From positions 1,948,001 through 2,012,000 of the forward strand of contig NZ_JAYESJ010000001.1 of NCBI RefSeq assembly GCF_034720595.1: a DNA stretch of 64,000 nt, in the 5' to 3' direction. Positions 58,321-64,000 of this stretch are shown here, piece after piece. Under the pieces are notes generated by a model. The model did no database searches and had not been told where the DNA came from. It worked only from the letters and a program-made list of their open reading frames with translations. The DNA comes from Rhizobium sp. CC-YZS058. Lineage in GTDB: Bacteria; Pseudomonadota; Alphaproteobacteria; Rhizobiales; Rhizobiaceae. Position 1 is the first letter of the stretch. The number at the start of each line of letters is the position of its first letter. The translations under genes were made by a program, and so were the position numbers.

Positions 58321-58950
58321 ATGACCGAGACGCTGACGCTATACACCAACCCCATGTCGCGCGGCCGTATCGCCCGCTGGATGCTGGAGGAGACCGGCAT
58401 TCCCTACCGACGCGAACTGCTGACCTATGGCGGCAGCATGAAGTCGCCGGCCTATCTGGCGATCAACCCGATGGGCAAGGTGCCGGCGATCGTTCATGAG
58501 GGCCGGGTCGTGACCGAATGCGCGGCGATCTGCGCCTATCTGGCCGATGCCTTTCCCGAGACCGGGCTGGCGCCGACGCCATCCGAGCGGGCGGCCTATT
58601 ACCGCTGGATGTTCTTCGCCGCCGGCCCGCTCGAATCGGCCGTGGTGAACCGCACGTTGAAGGTCGAGATCGCGCCCGAGCAGCAGCGCATGGTCGGCTA
58701 TGGCAGTTACGGCCATGCGCTGGATGCGCTGGAAACAGCCCTGTCCGCCAGTGCCTATATCGCCGGCGACCGCTTCACGGCGGCCGATGTCTATGTCGGC
58801 AGCGCGGTCAGTTGGGGGCTGGCCTTCAAGACGATCGAAGACCGCCCGGCCTTCGCCGCCTACGCCGCCCGCCTCGCAACCCGCCCCGCGGCCCTCCGCG
58901 CGAAAGACTTGGACGACGCCGACGCCGCCACCCTCCACTCCACCCCCTGA
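58321..58950 (+). CDS. Glutathione S-transferase family protein
   Basis: A 209-residue protein with an N-terminal thioredoxin-like domain (LTLYTNPMSRGRIARWMLEE, INPMGKVPAIVHEG, and TECAAICAYLAD as the glutathione-binding stretch) and a C-terminal helical domain with AGDRFTAADVYVGSAVSWG. Class and substrate are not clear. The ATG at 58321 follows GGAGG. The C-terminus (DDADAATLHSTP) is a short polar extension. Confidence 0.88.
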   Translation: MTETLTLYTNPMSRGRIARWMLEETGIPYRRELLTYGGSMKSPAYLAINPMGKVPAIVHEGRVVTECAAICAYLADAFPETGLAPTPSERAAYYRWMFFAAGPLESAVVNRTLKVEIAPEQQRMVGYGSYGHALDALETALSASAYIAGDRFTAADVYVGSAVSWGLAFKTIEDRPAFAAYAARLATRPAALRAKDLDDADAATLHSTP

Positions 58951-58958
58951 CCTCTCCC

Positions 58959-59085
58959 GCCATCCTCGGGCCCATGACAAGGAGCCATTGCCGGGCTCCT
59001 CCACCCGAACGGCGCGGCGGCCCGGGGCGCCCATCTCCAGCGTGTTGCGGCGTGGACGGATGCTTAGGCCAGGCCCGAGCATGAC
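58959..59085. repeat. Degenerate paired-hairpin repeat near GST/alaS
   Basis: Left end GCCATCCTCGGGCCC and right end AGGCCCGAGCATGAC match the outer arms of the 98-base elements at 6.1-6.7 kb, in the same inverted arrangement, but the inner arms and core are not conserved and the element is 127 bases. It looks like an old, decayed copy. Confidence 0.5.
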
Positions 59086-59154
59086 GAGGCGGGGGGATCG
59101 GCCATCCTCCAATCGACCCGCCATTCACTACAGGAGGCGACCCCACCCCTCGCC

Positions 59155-59182
59155 GTCATCCTCGGGCTCGTCCCGAGGATCT
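59155..59182. repeat. Solo REP-like hairpin (single arm of the 98-bp element)
   Basis: The 28 bases starting GTCATCCTCGGG and ending CCCGAGGATCT match the terminal unit of the paired elements at 6.1-6.7 kb, and fold as ATCCTCGGG-N5-CCCGAGGAT. No second arm follows, so this is a single unit in the 397-base gap between GST and alaS. Confidence 0.8.
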
Positions 59183-59294
59183 GCTGCCGTCTCTTCCGCG
59201 GAACGGCGCGGCTGGTCGGCGCTGCCTTCAATCACGCCAATCCACGTCACATGCCGGCGAGAGGCCGAGCATGGCGTGCAGGCATTCGCGCAGC

Positions 59295-59322
59295 AAAAAG
59301 GGCCGTACGCAGCGCACGGCCC
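59295..59322 (-). terminator. Intrinsic terminator after alaS
   Basis: On the minus strand GGGCCGT pairs with ACGGCCC and is followed by TTTTT (AAAAA at 59295-59299 on the plus strand). It begins about 25 bases past the alaS stop. Confidence 0.82.
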
Positions 59323-59347
59323 TCCTTGCGTTCGAACAGGGGAACGG

Positions 59348-62014
<2,667 letters not shown>

Positions 62015-62164
62015 CTTGCGCCCTTCAGTTCGGCCCGCGCCCCGCGCTGCCGTTTCCTCGCCGCCGCCGGGCCGGACCGCATGGCGCGAAATCCGGTTCG
62101 AAGGGGCCTCTTACCCAATGTCTGCAGGCTTTTATCGCCCGTCCCGAACCCTGTCCAGCCGACA

Positions 62165-62200
62165 AACAAAAACCGGCCGCCTCCAAAAGAGGCGGCCGGT
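62165..62200 (-). terminator. Intrinsic terminator after recA
   Basis: ACCGGCCGCCTC, loop CAAAA, GAGGCGGCCGGT form a perfect 12-pair stem. On the minus strand it is followed by a run of T (GGTTTTTGTTTG). It starts 63 bases after the recA stop. Confidence 0.9.
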
Positions 62201-62263
62201 CGAAAGCCTGTCGGCGACCTGCGGCAGCGACGCCAGACGCGGCGCGGCCGACACGCAAAGCCC

Positions 62264-63355
62264 TTATGCCAGAGCGGCGTCGTCCCCGTCGTCCTCGGCT
62301 TCCGGCGTGCCGTTTTCGAGGAACTTGTCGGCGATCAGGCCGGCGTTCTGGCGAAGCGCCGTTTCGATCTCGCGCGCCGTGTCCGGATTGTCGCGCAGGA
62401 AGTTCTTCGAGTTTTCCCGGCCCTGGCCGAGACGCTGGCTGTTGTAGGAGAACCAGGCACCCGACTTCTCGACGATCCCGGCCTTGACGCCGAGGTCGAT
62501 CAGCTCGCCGGTCTTCGAGACGCCTTCGCCATACATGATGTCGAACTCGACCTGCTTGAAGGGCGGTGCCATCTTGTTCTTGACGACCTTGACGCGCGTC
62601 TGGTTGCCCACCACCTCGTCGCGCTCCTTGACCGAGCCGATCCGACGGATGTCGAGACGCACCGAGGCGTAGAACTTCAGCGCATTGCCGCCGGTCGTCG
62701 TTTCCGGCGAGCCGAACATGACGCCGATCTTCATGCGAATCTGGTTGATGAAGATCACCATGCAGTTCGACTTGGAGATCGAGGCGGTCAGCTTGCGCAG
62801 CGCCTGGCTCATCAGGCGGGCCTGCAGGCCCGGCAGGCTGTCGCCCATCTCGCCTTCGATTTCGGCACGCGGCGTCAGCGCTGCAACCGAATCGATGACC
62901 AGCACGTCGATCGCGCCGGAACGCACCAGCGTGTCGGTGATTTCCAAAGCCTGCTCGCCGGTGTCCGGCTGCGAGATGAGCAGATTTTCAAGATCAACGC
63001 CGAGCTTGCGGGCATAGACCGGATCGAGCGCGTGTTCGGCGTCGACGAAGGCGCAGACGCCGCCCTTCTTCTGCGATTCGGCGATCGTCTGCAGCGCGAG
63101 CGTCGTCTTGCCCGAGCTTTCCGGGCCGTAAATTTCGATGATGCGCCCCTTGGGCAGGCCGCCGACGCCGAGCGCAATGTCGAGCCCGAGCGAACCGGTC
63201 GGCACCGTCTCGATCTCGACGACGCTGTCCTTGCCACCGAGCTTCATGATCGAGCCCTTGCCGAACGACCGCTCGATCTGGGAGAGTGCCGCTTCGAGTG
63301 CCTTGCTTTTATCCACCGCTTTGTCCTCAACGAGCCGCAAAGAATTCTGTGCCAT
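62264..63355 (-). CDS. recA: Recombinase RecA
   Basis: A 363-residue strand-exchange protein for homologous recombination and SOS induction. Walker A is [12 protein letters not shown], followed by [47 protein letters not shown] and the L2-region [20 protein letters not shown]. The acidic C-terminus ([12 protein letters not shown]) is normal. The ATG at 63355 (MAQNSLRL) has AAAGGTGG upstream. An SOS-box-like site lies 60 bases upstream of the start. Confidence 0.98.
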   Translation of the reverse strand: MAQNSLRLVEDKAVDKSKALEAALSQIERSFGKGSIMKLGGKDSVVEIETVPTGSLGLDIALGVGGLPKGRIIEIYGPESSGKTTLALQTIAESQKKGGVCAFVDAEHALDPVYARKLGVDLENLLISQPDTGEQALEITDTLVRSGAIDVLVIDSVAALTPRAEIEGEMGDSLPGLQARLMSQALRKLTASISKSNCMVIFINQIRMKIGVMFGSPETTTGGNALKFYASVRLDIRRIGSVKERDEVVGNQTRVKVVKNKMAPPFKQVEFDIMYGEGVSKTGELIDLGVKAGIVEKSGAWFSYNSQRLGQGRENSKNFLRDNPDTAREIETALRQNAGLIADKFLENGTPEAEDDGDDAALA

Positions 63356-63414
63356 TCCATCCACCTTTAGGTTATCGGAGCGATCGAGGCAACGAAGCCG
63401 CCGCGAAGCAACAT

Positions 63415-63429
63415 GTACTCTTTTTGTTC
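63415..63429. promoter_or_regulatory. SOS (LexA) box-like site upstream of recA
   Basis: GTAC-TCTTTTT-GTTC differs at one base from the alphaproteobacterial LexA consensus GTTC-N7-GTTC (GAAC-N7-GAAC on the other strand). It is 60 bases upstream of the recA start codon, where LexA control is expected. Confidence 0.6.
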
Positions 63430-63580
63430 CGTTTTCGCAAGGGGTCCCCAAGCATTTGACCGACTTTCAGAATTCAGATTTCGTTCTCGACTCGTTCCCT
63501 ATTCCATGCACTGATGCGCATGGGACCGGATACGGGCGCCCGCAACCGGCTTCGACCCGTGACTGTGGCGGACTTGCCGG

Positions 63581-64000
63581 GTGACTGGGGAGGGTGACTC
63601 GCAGGCTCCTGCCAGCAAGACGGAGCGCGCTGCGCGCCGTGTTCTGGTGATCGGCGGCGCACATATCGATCGGCGCGGCCGCATATCCGGTGATACGGCG
63701 ATCGGGTCCAGCAATCCCGGGTCCTGGTTCGAGGAGGCCGGCGGCGGCGGGTTCAATGCGGCCCGCAACCTGGCACGATTGGGCAGGCCGGAGCCGGACA
63801 GTGCCGACGGCGCGGCGGAGAGCGATCGGTCCATTGAACGTCTGACACTCGCGCCGCTGGAGGTCGCCATGGTCGCGCCGCGGGGCGGCGATGCCGAGGG
63901 GGAGGCCGTCGCCGCGGCGGCGCAGGCGGCCGGCGTGGAAGATTGCCCCTTCACCTTTCTCGATCGCCGGACACCGAGCTACACTGCCATCCTGGAGCGC
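63581..64000 (+). CDS. PfkB-family carbohydrate kinase (5' part)
   Basis: From a GTG at 63581 the frame is open for 140 codons to the window edge. RRVLVIGGAHIDRRGRI is the PfkB N-terminal strand, and SWFEEAGGGGFNAARNLARLG carries the GGxxxN(x)A substrate-loop signature, followed by EVAMVAPRGGDAEG. The kinase and anion-hole motifs lie beyond the window. Members phosphorylate sugars or nucleosides. An insertion rich in Asp, Glu and Ser (about residues 70-90) is unusual. The start is uncertain; GGCGGA precedes the GTG. Confidence 0.8.
   Translation, partial: MTGEGDSQAPASKTERAARRVLVIGGAHIDRRGRISGDTAIGSSNPGSWFEEAGGGGFNAARNLARLGRPEPDSADGAAESDRSIERLTLAPLEVAMVAPRGGDAEGEAVAAAAQAAGVEDCPFTFLDRRTPSYTAILER

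Overview
The window is GC-rich, densely packed chromosomal DNA from an alphaproteobacterium, almost certainly a member of the Rhizobiales (Rhizobium/Agrobacterium-like). This rests on gene families and gene order rather than a database search: a suf cluster ordered cysteine desulfurase-sufB-sufC-sufD-sufS-sufT-sufA as in Agrobacterium, purC-purS-purQ plus a short-form purL followed by bolA and grxD, and rpsD, murI, icd, alaS and recA as core neighbours. All 57 genes called are protein coding. No rRNA, tRNA, CRISPR array, transposase or prophage was seen.

Layout. 1-9.5 kb (minus strand): the 5' part of a triple-PAS histidine kinase gene, then the Fe-S cluster assembly operon. The operon is split between sufB and sufC by about 1.1 kb holding a GIY-YIG nuclease gene and three 98-bp paired-hairpin repeats. 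A dyad resembling an Irr box lies upstream of the first operon gene. 9.7-18.5 kb: an alpha/beta hydrolase, a ParDE-like toxin-antitoxin pair, anmK, tyrS, an ArsR/SRPBCC pair and a very large AsmA/YhdP-like envelope protein. 18.8-30.9 kb: a Bcp peroxiredoxin, a DUF455 ferritin-like protein, an M23 peptidase, an RhlE-type helicase, a Nudix hydrolase, a DMT transporter, a TfoX-like protein, a molybdopterin nucleotidyltransferase fusion with XdhC, a flavin reductase, two facing 7-bp repeat arrays, and an orphan solute-binding protein coupled to a P1 peptidase.

31-42.5 kb: rpe, then a purine biosynthesis region (purB, purC, purS, purQ, purL) mixed with small proteins (PilZ-like, coiled coil, lipoprotein, DUF1127), a MocR-type regulator with a clear direct-repeat operator, bolA, a histone-H1-like basic protein and monothiol glutaredoxin. 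42.5-50 kb: a PCMT-like methyltransferase, two tandem Bcr/CflA exporters, an inositol-phosphatase family enzyme, ttcA, glsA and rpsD. 50.2-64 kb: a VapBC-like pair abutting a HerA-like ATPase, murI, a TrmH/TrmJ-type methyltransferase, a secreted protein, a FUSC exporter, icd, a GST, alaS, recA with an upstream SOS-box-like site, and the 5' part of a PfkB-family kinase.

Most of the window is ordinary core genome. The stretches most worth a second look are the GIY-YIG/REP insertion inside the suf operon (5.6-6.7 kb), the two facing heptamer arrays at 28.4-28.7 kb, the MocR direct-repeat operator at 37.7 kb and the Irr-box-like site at 9.66 kb. No clear new defence or biosynthetic system was found. 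Start codons were chosen by eye from ribosome-binding sites, overlaps and family length.
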